Shown here piece by piece: positions 23,822-39,336 of a stretch of DNA of 64,000 nt. The translations under genes were made by a program, and so were the position numbers. Location: assembly GCF_029227915.1 (NCBI RefSeq), contig NC_079886.1:13635001-13699000 (forward strand), in the 5' to 3' direction. The notes beneath the pieces are model-generated. The model had not been told where the DNA came from and ran no database searches. It saw nothing but the letters and a program-made list of their open reading frames with translations. Source of the DNA: Hydractinia symbiolongicarpus (Eukaryota > Cnidaria > Hydrozoa > Anthoathecata > Hydractiniidae). How positions within the stretch are numbered: the stretch's first letter is position 1; each line of letters starts with the position of its first letter.

Positions 23822-26800
23822 TTGTAGTCCTTTCAGTCTCATTGGACTACGACGTATTAAGTCGTTTTGCCGAGCACCAGGCATTAAAAACGCTGCTAAG
23901 TACGTGGAGAGGCCTTCAAAGCCTGTAATATGCCCTTATACAACCTAATATATCACGTAGTTCCACGTGTCTCAACAGGTGGCCATCAGTATATTCTTTT
24001 CAATCTCAATGAACTAAGATGTATTAAGTTGTTTTCCTGAGCACCAGACATTAAGAACACTGCTAACAACGTGCACAGCCATTCAAAACATGTAATATGG
24101 TCTTTCACAGCCTAATAAGTTGTCTACGCGAAATCACGCGTTTTCACTTGCTCAGACAGGTGGTCATTGGCCTACTTCTTTCAGTCTCATTGGACTACGA
24201 CGTATTAAGTAGTTTTCCTGAACACCAGGCTCTAAGAACGCTGCTAAGTACGCGTAAAGGCCTTCAAATCCTGTAGTATGGTGTTTACAACCTAATAAGG
24301 AGTCTACACGTAAATCACGTAGTTCCACGTGCCTAAACATGTGTTGATCAGTACAGCCTTTTCAATCTCAATGGACAACGACATATTAAGTCGTTTTCCT
24401 GAGCACCAGGCACTAAAAACGCTGGTAACTACGTGCACAGGCCTTTAAAGCCTGTAATATCCCATTTTATGGCCTAATCAGGACACAACACGTATGTCAA
24501 ATGGTTCCACGTGCACAGACAGGTGGTCATCGGTTTAGTTCTTTCATTCTCATTGGTCTACGATGTATTAAGTTGTTTTCCTGATCACCAGACTCTAAGA
24601 ACGCTGCTAAGTACGTGCAAAGGCCTTCAAAGGCTATAATATGGTCTTTTATAGCCTAATAAATTGTCTAAGGGAAATCACGTGTTTTCACGTGCCCAGA
24701 CAGGTGGTCATTGGCCTACTTCTTTCCGTCTCAATGGACTACGAGGTATTAAGTCGTTTTCCTGCGCACCAGGCTCCAAGAACGCGGCTAAGTACGTGCA
24801 AAGTCCTTCAAAGGCTATAATATGGTCTTTTACAGCCTAATAAATTGTCTACGGGAAATCACGTGTTTTCACGTGCCCAGACAGGTGTTCATTGGCCTAC
24901 TTCTTTCCGTCTCAATGGACTACGAGGTATTAAGTCGTTTTCCTGAGCACCAGGAACTATGAACTCTGCTAACTACGTTCACAGGCCTTTACATCCTGTA
25001 ATGTGGCTTTTTACGGCCTACTGAGGACTCTACACCTAAATGACGTGGTTCCACCTGCCCAGACAGGTGGCCATTGGTCTAGTTCTTTCAGTCTCATTGG
25101 ACTACGACATATTAAGTCGTTTTCCTGTGCACGAGGCACCAAGAACGCTGCTAACTACGTGCACAGTCCTTCAAATCCTGTAATATGGCCTTTTACGGCC
25201 TAACAGGAACCCTACACGTAAATGACGCAATTCCACCTGCCCAGACAGGTGGCCACCGGTCTAATCTTTTCAGTTTCATTGGAATACGATTTATTAAGTC
25301 GTTTTCCTGTGCACCAGGCACTAAAAACACTGGTGACTATGTTCACAGGCCTTTAAATCCTGTAGTATCTCATTTTGTGGCCTAATCAGGACACAACACG
25401 TATGTCACCTGGTTCCACGTGCAGAGACAGGTGGTCATCGGTTTAGTTCTTTCATTCTCATTGGTCTACGATGTATTAAGTTGTTTTCCTGATCACCAGA
25501 CTCTAAGAACGCTGCTAAGTACGTGCAAACGCCTTCAAAGGCTATAAAATGGTCTTTTACAGCCTAATAAATTTTCTACGGGAAATCACGTGTTTTCACG
25601 TGCCCAGACAGGTGTTCATTGGCCTACTTCTTTCCGTCTCAATGGACTACGAGGTATTAAGTCGTTTTCCTGAGCACCAGGCTCTAAGAACGCGGCTAAG
25701 TACGTGGAGAGGCCTTCAAAACCTGTAATATGCCCTTCTACAACCTAATAAGGACACTATACATAAATCACGTAGTGCCACGTCCCTAAACAGGTGATCA
25801 TCAGTACAGCCTTTTTAATCTCAATGAACTACGATGTATTAAGTTGTTTTCCTCAGCACCAGGCACTAAGAACGCTGCTAACTACATGCGCAGGCCTTTT
25901 AAGCCTGTAATATGGCCTTCTATATCGTAATAAGTTGTCCACGCGAAATCACGTGTTTTCACGTGCCCAGACAGGTGGCCATTGTTCTACTTCTTTTACT
26001 CTATATGGACTACGATGATTTAAGTCGTTTTCCTGAGCGCCGGGCTCTGAGGGAGCTACTAACTACGTGTAAAGACTTTTAAAGCCTGTAATATGGTTTT
26101 TTACGGCCCAATAAGAAGTTTCCATGGAAATCTTGTTGTTCCAGGAGCCTAGGCAGGTGGCCATTGGTCTACTCCTTTCAGTCTTAATAGACTACAAAGT
26201 GTCAAGTCGTTTTTCAGAGCGCAAGGCCTATGGACGCTGCTAACTATGTGCAAAGACTTTCAACTCCTGTAATATGCTCTTTCACAGCCTAATAAGGACT
26301 CTACACGTAAATCACGTAGTTCCACGTGCCTAAACATGTGTTGATCAGTACAGCCTTCTTAATCTCAATGGACAACGATGTATTGAGTCGTTCTCTTGAG
26401 CACCAGGAATTATGAACGCTGCTAACTACGTGCACAGGCCTTTATTTTCTGTAATAAGGCCTTATAGGGGCTAATAAGGACACTACACGTATGTCACCTG
26501 GTTCCACGTGCACAAACAGGTGGTCATCGGTCTAGTTCTTTCAGTCTCATTGGAATATGATGTATTAAGTCGTTTTCCTGGGCATCAGGCACTAAGAACG
26601 CTGCAAGCTACATGCACTGGCCTTTAAAGCCTGCAATATGTCATTTTATGGCATAATCAGGACTCTACATGTATATAACCTGGTTCCAGTTGGCCAGAAA
26701 GGTGACCATCGGTCAAATCCTTTCAGTCTCATTGGACTATGATGTATTAAGTCGTTTTCCTGAGCACCAGGCACAAAGAACGCTGCTAACTACGTGCACA

Positions 26801-28976
26801 GGCCTTCAGAGCCTGTAATGTGGACTTTTTCAGACTAATGACTCTACACGTAAATCACGTAGTTCCATGTGCCCAAATTGGCCGTCACCAATACGGCCTA
26901 TTCAATCTCAATGGACTACGATGTATTAGGTCGTTTTCTTGAGCACCAGGCCCTAAGAACGCTGCAAGCTACATGCACAGGCCTTTAAGGCCTGCAATAT
27001 GCCCTTTTATGGCCTAATCAGGACTCTACACGTATATCACCTGGTTCCAGTTGGCCAGACAGGCGACCTTCGGTGAAGTCCTTTCAGCCTCATTGGTCTA
27101 TGATGTATTAAGTCGTTTTCCTGAGCACCAGGCACTAAAAACGCTGCTAACTACGTGCACTGTCCTTCAAAGCCTGTAATGTGGCCGTTTACAGACTAAT
27201 GACGCTACACGTAAATCACGTAGTTCCACGTGCCCAAATAGGCGGTCATCAATACGCCCTTTTCAATCTCAATATACAACGATGTATTAAGTCGTTCTCT
27301 TGAGCACCAGAGACTATGAACGCTGCCAACTACGTGCACAGGCCTTTATTTTCTGTAATATGCCCTTATAGGGGCTAATAAGGATTCTTCACGTAAGCCA
27401 CCTGGTTCCACGTGTCCCAACAGGTGGCCATCAGGATTTTCTTTTCAATTTCAATGAACTAGGATGTATTAAGTTGTTTACCTGAGCACCAAGCACTATG
27501 AACGCTGCTAACTACGTTCACAGGCCTTTAAATCCTGTAATGTGGCCTTCTAAGGCATCATGAATAACGTGGCTCCACCTGCCCAGACAGGTAGTCATCG
27601 GTTTAGTTCTTTCATTCTCATTGGTCTACGATGTATTAAGTTGTTTTCCTGAGGACCAGGAACTAAGAACGCTGCTAACTACGTGTACAGGCCTTCAAAT
27701 CTTGTAATATGGCCTTCTACGGCCTAATAACGACTCTACACGTAAATGACGTGGTTCCACCTGCCCAGACAGGTGGCCACCGGTCTAGTCTTTTCAGTTT
27801 CATTGGACTACAATTTATTAAGTCGCTTTCCTGAGCACCAGGCACTAAAAACGCTGGTAACTATGTGCACAGGCCTTTAAACCCTGCAATATGTCCTTTT
27901 ATGGCTTAATCAGGAGTCTACACGTATATCACCTGGTTTCATTTGCCCAGACAGGTGACCAACGGTCAAGTCCTTTCAGTCTAATTGGACTATGATGTAT
28001 TAAGTCGTTTTCCTGAGCACCAGGCACTAAGAACGCTGCTAACTACGTGCACAGGCCTTCAAAGCCTATAATGTGGCCTTTTACAGACTAACGACTCTAC
28101 ACGTAAATCACGTAGTTCCACGTGCCCAAATAGGCGGTCATCAGTACTGCTTCTTCAATCTCAATGGTCAACGATGTGTTAAGTCGTTTTCCTGAGCACC
28201 AGGCAATTAGAACGCTGCTAACTACGTGCACAGTCCTTTAAATCTTGTAATTTGGCCTTCTACGGCCTAATAAGGACTCTACACGTAAATGACCTGGTTC
28301 CACCTGCCCAAACAGGTGGCCATCATTCTAGTTCTTTCAGTCTCATTAGACTACGATGTATTAAGTCGTTTTACTGAGCACCAGGAACTAAGAACGCTGC
28401 AAGCTACATGCACAGGCCTTTAAATCCTGCAATATGTCCCTTTATAGCCTAATCAGGACTCTACACGTATATCACCTGGTTCAACGTGCCCGACAGGTGA
28501 CCATCGGTCAAGTCCTTTCAGTACAATGGGACTATGATCTAATAATTCGTTTTCCTGAGCACCAGGCACTAATAACACTGCTAACTACGTGCACAGGCCT
28601 TTAAATCCTGTAATATGTCCTTCTACGGCCTAATAAGGACTCTACACGTAAATGACGTGGTTCCACCTACCCAGACAGTTGTCCACCGGTCTAGTCTTTT
28701 CAGTTTCATTGGACTAAGATTTATTAAGTCGCTTTCCTAAGCACCAGGCACTAAAAACGCTGCTAACTACGTGCACAGGCCTTTAAAGCCTGTATTATCT
28801 CCTTTTATGGCCTAATCAGGACAACACGTATGTCACCTGGTTCCACGTGCACAAACCAGTGGTCATCAGTCTAGTTCTTTCAGTCTCATCGGACTACGAC
28901 GTATTAAGTTGTTTTCCGGATCACCAGGCTCTAAGAACGCTGCTAAGTACGTGCACAGGCCTTTATTTTCTGTAAT

Positions 28977-29900
28977 ATGGCCGTACAGGGGTAAAAATAA
29001 GGTCTCTGCACGTAAGTCACCTGGTTCCACGTGTCCCAACAGGTGGCCATCAGGATTTTCTTTTCAATTTCAATGAACTAGGATGTATTAAGTTGTTTTC
29101 CTGAGCACCAAGCATTATGAACGCTGCTAACTACATTCACAGTCCTTTAAATCCTGTAATGTGGCCTTTTACGGCCTAATGAGGCCTCTACACGTAAATA
29201 ACGTGGTTCCACCTGCCCAGACAGGTGGCCATTGGTCTAGTTCTTTCAGTCTCATTGGACTACGACATATTAAGTCGTTTTCCTGTGCACGAGGCACCAA
29301 GAACGCTGCTAACTACTTGCACAGTCCTTTAAATCCTGTAATGTGGCCTTTTACGGCCTAATGAGGCCTCTACACGTAAATGACGTAGTTCCACCTACCC
29401 AGACAGGTGGTCACAGGTCTAATCTTTTCAGTTTCATTGGACTACGATTTATTAAGTTGTTTTCCTGAGCACTAGGCTCTAAGAACGCTGGTAACTACGT
29501 GCACAGGCCTTTAAAGCCTGAAATATCTCATTTTATGGCCTAATCATGACACAATACATATGTCACCTGGTTCCACGTGCACAGACAGGTGGCCATCAGT
29601 TTAGTTCTTTCATTCTCATTGGTCTACGATGTATTAAGTCGCTTTCCTGAGCACCAGGCACTAAAAACGCTGGTAACGATGTGCACAGACCTTTAAACCC
29701 TGTCATATCTCCTTTTATGGCCTAATCAGGACGCTACACGTATGTCACCTAGTTCTACGTGCACAGACAGGTAGCCATCGGTCTAGTTCTTTCAGTCTCA
29801 TTGGGGTACGATGTATTAAGTTGTTTTCCTGAGCACTAGGCTCTAAGAACGCTGGTAAGTACGTGCAAATGCCTTCAAAGGCTGTAATATTGACTTTTAC
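28977..29900. repeat. Higher-order block with ggggtaaaaataaggtctctgc signature, copy 1
   Basis: The distinctive monomer junction (gtaaaaataaggtctctgc) and the following monomers recur at about 37010 and 39337, at offsets of 8033 and 2327 bases. Shared rare variants such as attaatga-type spacing show block duplication rather than independent mutation. Confidence 0.7.
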
Positions 29901-32900
29901 AGATTAATAAGGACTTTACACGTAAATCACGTAATTCCACGTGCTCAAACAGGTGGTCATCATTACAGCTTTCTCAATCTCAATGGTCAACGATGTATTA
30001 AGTCGTATTCGTTAAGTCGTATGTAGTCTGCTTTGCACAATGACTCACTAAGAATGCTGCTAACTACGTGCACAGGCCTTCAAACCCTGAAATGTGGCCT
30101 TTCGTGGCCTAATAAGAACTCTACACATAAATGACGTGGTTCCACCTGCCCAGACAGGTGGCCACCGGTCTAGTCCTTTCAGTCTCATTGGAGTACGATG
30201 TATTAAGGCGCTTTCCTGAGCACCAGGCGCTAAAAACGCTGGTAACTATGTGCACAGGCCTGTAAACCCTGTAATATCTCCTTTTATGGCCTAATCAGGA
30301 CGCTACACGTATGTCACCTAGTTCTACGTGCACAAACAGGTGGTCATCGGTCAAGTCCTTTCAGTCTCTAAGTGACTAAAAACGCTGGTAACTACGTGCA
30401 CAGGCCTTTAAAGCCAGTAATATCTCCTTTTATGGCCTAATCAGGACACTACACGTATGTCACCTGGTTCCACGTGCACAAACAGGTGGTCATCGGTCTA
30501 GTTCTTTCAGTCTCGTTGGACTACGATGTACTAAGTCGTTTTCCTGAGCACCAGGCACTAAGAACGCTGCTAACTACGTGCACAGTCCTTCAAAGCCTGT
30601 AATGTGGCCTTTTACAGACTAATGACTCTACACGTAAATCACGTATTTCCACATGCCCAAATAGGCGGTCATCAATACGGCCTTTTCAATCTCAATAGAC
30701 AACAATGTATTAAATCGTTCTCTTGAGCACCAGGGACTATGAACGCTGCTAACTACGTGCACAGTCCTTTTTTTTCTGTAATATGGCCGTATAGGGGCTA
30801 ATAAGGACTCTACACGTAATTCACCAACAGGTGGCCATCAGGATTTTCTTTTCAATTTCAATGAACTAGGATGTACTAAGTTGTTTTCCTGAGCACCAAG
30901 CACCAAGAACGCTGCTAACTACGTGCACAGTTCTTCAAATCCTGTAATATGGCCTTTTACAGCCTAACAGTGACCCTACACGTAAATGACGTAGTTCCAC
31001 CTACCCAGACAGGTGGCCACCGGTCTAATCTTTCCAGTTTCATTGGACTACGATTTATTAAGTCGCTTTCTTGAGCACCAGGCACTAAAAACGCTGGTAA
31101 CTACGTGCACAGGCCTTTAAAGCCTGAAATATCTCATTTTATGGCCTAATCAGGACACAACACATATGTCACCTGGTTCCAAGTGCACAGGCAGGTGGTC
31201 ATCGGTTTAGTTCTTTCATTCTTATTGGTCTACGATGTATTAAATTGTTTTCCTGATCGCCAGGCTCTAAGAACGCTGCTAACTACGTGCACAGGCCTTC
31301 AAATCTTGTAATATGGCCTTCTACGGCCTAATAAGGACTCTACACGTAAATGACGTGGTTCCACATGCCCAGACTGGTGGCCACCGGTCTAGTCTTTTTA
31401 GCTTCATTGGACTACAATTTATTAAGTCGCTTTCCTGAGCACCAGGCACTAAAAACGCTGGTAACTATGTGCACAGGCCTTTAAACCCTGCAATATGTCC
31501 TTTTATGGCCTAATCAGGAGTCTACACGTATGTCACCTGGTTCCACGTGCACAAACAGGTGGTCATCGGTGTAGTTCTTTCAGTCTCGTTGGACTACGAG
31601 TTACTAAGTCGTTTTCCTGAGCACCAGGCACTAAGAACGCTGCTAACTACGTGCACAGTCCTTCAAAGCCTGTAATGTGGCCTTTTACAGACTAACGACT
31701 CTACACGTAAATCATGAAGTTCCACGTGCCCAAATAGGCGGTCATCAGTACTGCTTTTTCAATCTCATTGGTCATCGATGTGTTAAGCCGTTTTCCTGAG
31801 CACCAGGCACTTAGAACGCTGCTAACTACGTGCACAGTCCTTTAAATCTTGTAATTTGGCCTTGTACGGCCTAGTAAGGACTCTACACGTAAATGACCTG
31901 GTTCCACCTGCCCAAACAGGTGGCCATCATTCTAGTTCTTTCAGTCTCATTAGACTACGATGTATTAAGTCGTTTTACTGAGCACCAGGAACTAAGAACG
32001 CTGCAAGCTACATGCACAGGCCTTTAAATCCTGCACTATGTCCCTTTATAGCCTAATCAGGACTCTGCACGTATATCACCTGGTTCAACGTGCCCAGACA
32101 GGTGACCATCGGTCAAGTCCTTTCAGTCCTATTGGACTATGATCTAATAATTCGTTTTCCTGAGCACCAGGCACTAATAACACTGCTAACTACGTGCACA
32201 GGCCTTTAAATCCTGTAATATGACCTTCTACAGCCTAATAAGGACTCTACACGTAAATGACGTGGTTCCACCTACCCAGACAGGTGTCCACCGGCCTAGT
32301 CTTTATAGTTTCATTGGACTAAGATTTATTAAGTCGCTTTCCTAAGCACCAGGCACTAAAAACGCTGGTAACTACGTGCACAGGCCTTTAAAGCCTGTAT
32401 TATCTCTTTTTATTGCCTAATCAGGACAACAGGTATGTCACATGGTTCCACGTGCACAAACCGGTGGTCAACAGTCTAGTTCTTTCAGTCTCATTGGACT
32501 ACGACGTATTAACTTGTTTTCCGGATCACCAGGCTCTAAGAACGCTGCTAAGTACGTGCAAAGGCCTTCAAATGCTGTAATATTTTCTTTTACAGATTAA
32601 TAGGAATTCTACACGTAAATGACGTAGTTCCACCTACCCAGACAGGTGGCTACCGGTCTAATCTTTTCAGTTTCATTGGACTACGATTTATTAAGTCGCT
32701 TTTGTGAGCACCAGGCACTAAAAACGCTGGTAACTACGTGCACAGGCCTTTAAAGCCTGAAATATCTCATTTTATGGCCTAATCAGGACACAACACATAT
32801 GTCACCTGGTTCAACGTGCACAGACAGGTAGTCATCGGTTTAGTTCTTTCATTCTCATTGGTCTACGATGTATTAAGTTGTTTTCCTGATCGCCAGGCTC

Positions 32901-35900
32901 TAAGAACGCTGCTAAGTACGTGCAAAGGCCTTCAAATGCTGTAATATTGTCTTTTACAGATTAATAAGGACTCTACACGTAAATCACGTAGTTCCACGTG
33001 CTCAAACAGGTGGTCATCAGTACAGCTTTCTCTATCTCCATGGTCAACGATGTATTAAGTCGTTTTCGTAAGCACCAGGCACTAAGAACGCTGCAAGCTA
33101 CATGCACAGGCCTTTAAAGCCTGCAATATGTCCATTATGGCCTAATCAGGACTCCACACGTATATGACCTGGTTCCAGTTCGCCAGACAGATGGCCATTG
33201 GTCAAGTCCTTTCAGTCTCTAAGTCACTAAAAACGCTGGTAACTACGTGCACAGGCCTTGAAAGCCTGTAATATCTCCTTTTATGGCCTAATCAGGACAC
33301 TACACGTAAGTCACCTGGTTCCACGTGCACAAGCAGGTGGTCATCGGTCTAGTTCTTTCAGTCTCGTTGGACTACGATGTACTAAGTCGTTTTCCTTAGC
33401 ACCAGGCACTAAGAACGCTGCTAACTACGTGCACAGTCCTTCAAAGCCTGTAATGTGGCCTTTTACAGACTAATGACTCTACACATCAATCACGCAGTTC
33501 CACATGCTCAAACAGGTGGTCATTAGTACAGCTTTCTCTATCTCCATGGTCAACAATGTATTAAGTCGTTTTCGTAAGCACCAGGCACTAAGAACGCTGC
33601 AAGCTACATGCACAGGCCTTTAAAGCCTGCAATATGTCCATTATGGCCTAATCAGGACTCCACACGTATATCACCTGGTTCCAGTTGGCCAGACAGATGG
33701 CCATCGGTCAAGTCCGCTCAGTCTCTAAGTCACTAAAAACGCTGGTAACTACGTGCACAGGCCTTTAAAGCCTGTAATATCTCCTTTTATGGCCTAATCA
33801 GGACACTACACGTAAGTCACCTGGTTCCACGTGCACAAGCAGGTGGTCATCGGTCTAGTTCTTTCAGTCTCGTTGGACTACGATGTACTAAGTCGTTTTC
33901 CTTAGCACCAGGCACTAAGAACGCTGCTAACTACGTGCACAGTCCTTCAAAGCCTGTAATATGGCCTTTTACAGACTAATGACTCTACACGTAAATCACG
34001 TAGTTCCACGTGCCCAAATAGGCAGTCATCAATACGGCCTTTTCAATCTCAATAGACAACAATGTATTAAGTCGTTCTCTAGAGCACCAGGGACTGTGAA
34101 CGCTGCTAACTACGTGCACAGTCCTTTTTTTTCTGTAATATGGGCGTATAGGGGCTAATAAGGACTCTACACGTAATTCACCTGGTTCCACGTGTCCCAA
34201 CAGGTGGCCATCAGGATTTTCTTTTCAATTTCAATGAACTAGGATGTATTAAGTTGTTTTCCTGAGCACCAAGCACTATGAACGCTGCTAACTACGTTCA
34301 CAGGCCTTTAAATCCTGTAATAGGCCTTTTACAGCATAACAGGGACCCTACACGTAAATGACGTAGTTCCACTTACCCAGACAGGTGGCCACCGGTCTAA
34401 TATTTCCAGTTTCATTGGACTACGATTTATTAAGTCGCTTTCTTGAGCACCAGGCACTAAAAACGCTGGTAACTACGTGCGCAGGCATTTAAAGCCTGAA
34501 ATATCTCATTTTATGGCCCAATCAGGACACAACACATATTTCAACTGGTTCCACGTGCACAGACAGGTGGTCATCGGTTTAGTTCTTTCATTCTCATTGG
34601 TCTACGATGTAGTAAGTTGTTTTCCTGATCGCCAGGCTCTAAGAACGCTGCTTAGTACGTGCAAAGGCCTTCAAAGGCTGTAATATTGTCTTTTACAGAC
34701 TAATAAGAACTCTACACGTAAATCACGTAGTTCCACGTGCTCAAACAGGTAGTCATCAGTACAGCTTTCTCAATCTCAATGGTCAACGATGTATTAAGTC
34801 GTATTCCTGAGGACCAGGCACTAAGAACGCTGCTAACTACGTGCACAGGCCTTCAAATCTTGTAATATGGCCTTCTACGGCTTAATAAGGACTCTACACG
34901 TAAATGACGTGGTTCCACCTGCCCAGACAGGTGGCCACCGGTCTAGTCTTTTCAGTTTCATTGGACTACAATTTATTAAGTCGCTTTCCTGAGCACCAGG
35001 CACTAAAAACGCTGGTAACTATGTGCACAGGCCTTTAAACCCTGCAATATGTCCTTTTATGGCCTAATCAGGAGTCTACACGTATATCACCTGGTTCCAT
35101 TTGACCAGACAGGTGACCAACGGTCAAGTCCTTTCAGTCTCATTGGACTATGATGTATTAAATCGTTTTCCTGAGCACCAGGCACTCGGAACGCTGCTAA
35201 CTACGTGCACAGTCCTTTAAATCTTGTAATTTGGCCTTCTACGGCCTCATAAGGACTCTACACGTAAATGACCTGGTTCCACCTGCCCAAACAGGTGGCC
35301 ATCCTTCTAGTTCTTTCAGTCTCATTGGACTACGATGTATTAAGTCGTTTTCCTAAGCACCAGGCACTAAGAACGCTGGAAGCTACATGCACAGGCCTTT
35401 AAAGCCTGCAATATGTCCATTATGGCCTAATCAGGACTCCCCACGTATATCACCTGGTTCCAGTTGGCCAGACGGATGACAATCGGTCAAGTCCGTTCAG
35501 TCTCTAAGTCACTAAAAGCGCTGGTAACTACGTGCACAGGCCTTTAAGGCCTGTAACATCTCCTTTTATGGCCTAATCAGGACACTACACGTATGTCACC
35601 TAGTTCCACGTGCACAAACAGGTGGTCATCGGTCTAGTTCTTTCAGTCTCGTTGGACTACGATGTACTAACTCGTTTTCCTGAGTACCACGCACTAAGAA
35701 CGCTGCTAACTACGTGCACAGTCCTTCAAAGCCTGTAATGTGGCCTTTTACAGACTAATGACTCTACACGTAAATCACGTAGTTCCACGTGCCCAAATAG
35801 GCGGTCATCAATACGGCCTTTTCAATCTCAATACACAACAATGTATTAAGTCGTTCTCTTGAGCACCAGGGACTATGAACGCTGCTAACTACGTGCACAG

Positions 35901-37009
35901 TCCTTTTTTTTCTGTAATATGGGCGTATAGGGGCTAATAAGGACTCTACACGTAATTCACCTGGTTCCACGTGTCCCAACAGGTGGCCATCAGGATTTTC
36001 TTTTCAATTTCAATGAACTAGGATGTATTAAGTTGTTTACCTGAGCACCAAGCACTATGAACGCTGCTAACTACGTTCACAGGCCTTTAAATCCTGTAAT
36101 GTGGCCTTTTACGGCCTAATGAGGACTCTACACGTAAATAACGTGGTTCCACCTGCCCAGACAGGTGGCCTTGGTCTAGTTCTTTCAGTCTCGTTGGAAT
36201 ACGACAGCTTAAGTCGTTTTCCTGCGCAGGAGGCACCAAGAACGCTGCTAACTACGTGCACAGTCCTTTAAATCCTGTAATGTGGCCTTTTACGGCGTAA
36301 AAAGGACTCTACACGTAAATGACGTGCTTCCACTTGCCCAGTCAGGTGGGCATTGGTCTAGTTCTTTCAGTCTCATTGGACTACGACATATTAAGTCGCT
36401 TTCCTGTGCACGAGACACTAAGAACGCTGCTAACTACGTGCACAGTCCTTCAAAACATGTAATATGGCCCTTTACGGCCTAACAAGGACTCTACTTATAA
36501 ATGACGTGGTTCCACCTGCCCAGACAGGTGGCCACCGGTCTAGTCCTTTCAGTCTCATTGGACTACGATGTATTAAGTCGCTTTCCTGAGCACCAGGCAC
36601 TAAAAACGCTGGTAACGATGTGCACAGACCTTTAAACCCTGTCATATCTACTCTTATGGCCTAATCAGGACGCTACACGTATGTCACCTAGTTCTACGTG
36701 CACAGACAGGTAGCCATCGGTCTAGTTCTTTCAGTCTCATTGGGCTACGATGTATTAAGTGGTTTTCCTGAGCACTAGGCTCTAAGAACGCTGCTAAGCT
36801 CGTGCAAAGGCCTTCAAAAGCTGTAATATGGTCCTTTACAGACTAATAAGGATTCTACACGTAAATCACGTAATTCCACGTGCCCAAACAGGTGGTCATC
36901 AATACAGTCTTTCCAATCTCATTGGACTACGATGTATTAAGTCGTTCTCCTGAACACCAGGGACTATGAACGCTGCTAACTACGTGCACAGGCCTTTATG
37001 TTCTGTAAT

Positions 37010-37940
37010 ATGGCCTTACAGGGGTAAAAATAAGGTCTCTGCACGTAAGTCACCTGGTTCCACGTGTCCCAACAGGTGGCCATCAGGATTTTCTTTTCAA
37101 TTTCAATGAACTAGGATGTATTAAGTTGTTTTCCTGAGCACCAAGCATTATGAACGCTGCTAACTACATTCACAGTCCTTTAAATCCTGTAATGTGGCCT
37201 TTTACGGCCTAATGAGACCTCTACACGTAAATAACGTGGTTCCACCTGCCCAGACAGGTGGCCATTGGTCTAGTTCTTTCAGTCTCATTGGACTACGACA
37301 TATTAAGTCGTTTTCCTGTGCACGAGGCACCAAGAACGCTGCTAACTACTTGCACAGTCCTTTAAATCCTGTAATGTGGCCTTTTACGGCCTAATGAGGC
37401 CTCTACACGTAAATGACGTAGTTCCACCTACCCAGACAGGTGGCCACAGGTCTAATCTTTTCAGTTTCATTAGACTACGATTTATTAAGTCGCTTTCCTG
37501 AGCACCAGGCAGTAAGAACGCTGGTAACTACGTGCACAGGCCTTTAAAGCCTGAAATATCTCATTTTATGGCCTAATTATGACACAACACATATGTCACC
37601 TGGTTCCACGTGCGCAGACAGGTGGTCATCAGTTTAGTTCTTTCATTCTCATTGGTCTACGATGTGTTAAGTCGCTTTCCTGAGCACCAGGCACTAAAAA
37701 CGCTGGTAACGATGTGCACAGACCTTTAAACCCTGTCATATCTCCTTTTATGGCCTAATCAGGACGCTACACGTATGTCACCTAGTTCTACGTGCACAGA
37801 CAGGTAGCCATTGGTCTAGTTCTTTCAGTCTCATTGGGCTACGATGTATTAAGTTGTTTTCCTGAGCACTAGGCTCTAAGAACGCTGGTAAGTACGTGCA
37901 AAGGCCTTCAAAGGCTGTAATAATGTCTTTTACAGATTAA
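37010..37940. repeat. Higher-order block with gtaaaaataaggtctctgc signature, copy 2
   Basis: A near-identical run of monomers to copy 1 (28977) and copy 3 (39337). It includes the same variant sequence aatgaggcctctacacgtaa (aatgagacctct in this copy). Confidence 0.7.
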
Positions 37941-39336
37941 TAAGGACTCTACACGTAAATCACGTAGTTACACGTGCTCAAACAGGTGGACATCAGTACA
38001 GCTTTCTCAATCTCAATGGTCAACGATGTATTAAGTCGTATTCGTGAGCACCAGGCACTAAGAATGCTGCTAACTACGTGCACAGGCCTTCAAACCCTGT
38101 AATGTGGCCTTTCATGGCCTAATAAGGACTCTACACATAAATGACGTGGTTCCACCTGCCCAGACAGGTGGCCACCGGTCTAGTCCTTTCAGTCTCATTG
38201 GAGTACGATGTATTAAGACGCTTTCCTGAGCACCAGGCACTAAAAACGCTGGTAACTATGTGCACAGGCCTTTAAACCCTGCAATATGTCCTTTTATGGC
38301 CTAATCAGGAGTCTACACGTATATCACCTAGTTCCATTTGACCAGACAGGTGACCAACGGTCAAGTCCTTTCAGTCTCATTGGACTATGATGTATTAAGT
38401 CGTCTTCCTGAGCACCAGGCACTAAGAACGCTGCTAACTAAGTGCACAGGCCTTTAAAGCCTGTAATGTGGCCTTTTACAGACTAACAACTCTACACGTA
38501 AATCACGTAGTTCCACGTGTCCAAATAGGCGGTCATCAATACGGCCTTTTCAATCTCAATGGACAACGATGTATTCAGTCGTTCTCTTGAACACCAGGAA
38601 CTATGAACGCTGCTAACTACGTGCGCAGGCCTTTAAATCCTGTAATGTGGTGTTTTAATGCCTAACAAGGAGTCTACATGTTTGTGACGTATTTCCACGT
38701 GCTCAAACAGGTGGCCATCCTTCTAGTTCTTTCAGTCTCATTGGACTACGATGTATTAAGTCGTTTTCATAAGCACCAGGCACTAAGAACGCTGGAAGCT
38801 ACATGCACAGGCCTTTAAAGCCTGCAATATGTCCATTATGGCCTAATCAGGACTCCACACGTGTATCACCTGGTTCCAGTTGGCCAGACGGATGACAATC
38901 GGTGAAGTCCTTTCAGTCTCCAAGTCACTAAAAGCGCTGGTAACGATGTGCACAGACCTTTAAACCCTGTCATATCTCCTTTTATGGCCTAATCAGGACG
39001 CTACACGTATGTCACTTAGTTCTACGTGCACAGACAGGTAGCCATCGGTCTAGTTCTTTCAGTCTCATTGGGCTACGATGTATTAAGTTGTTTTCCTGAA
39101 CACTAGGCTCTAAGAACGCTGCTAAGCTCGTGCAAAGGCCTTCAAAAGCTGTAATATGGTCCTTTACAGACTAATAAGGATTCTACACGTAAATCACGTA
39201 ATTCCACGTGCCCAAACAGGTGATCATCAATACAGTCTTTCCAATCTCAGTGGACTACGATGTATTAAGTCGTTCTCCTGAACACCAGGGACTATGAACG
39301 CTGCTAACTACGTGCACAGGCCCTTATTTTCTGTAA

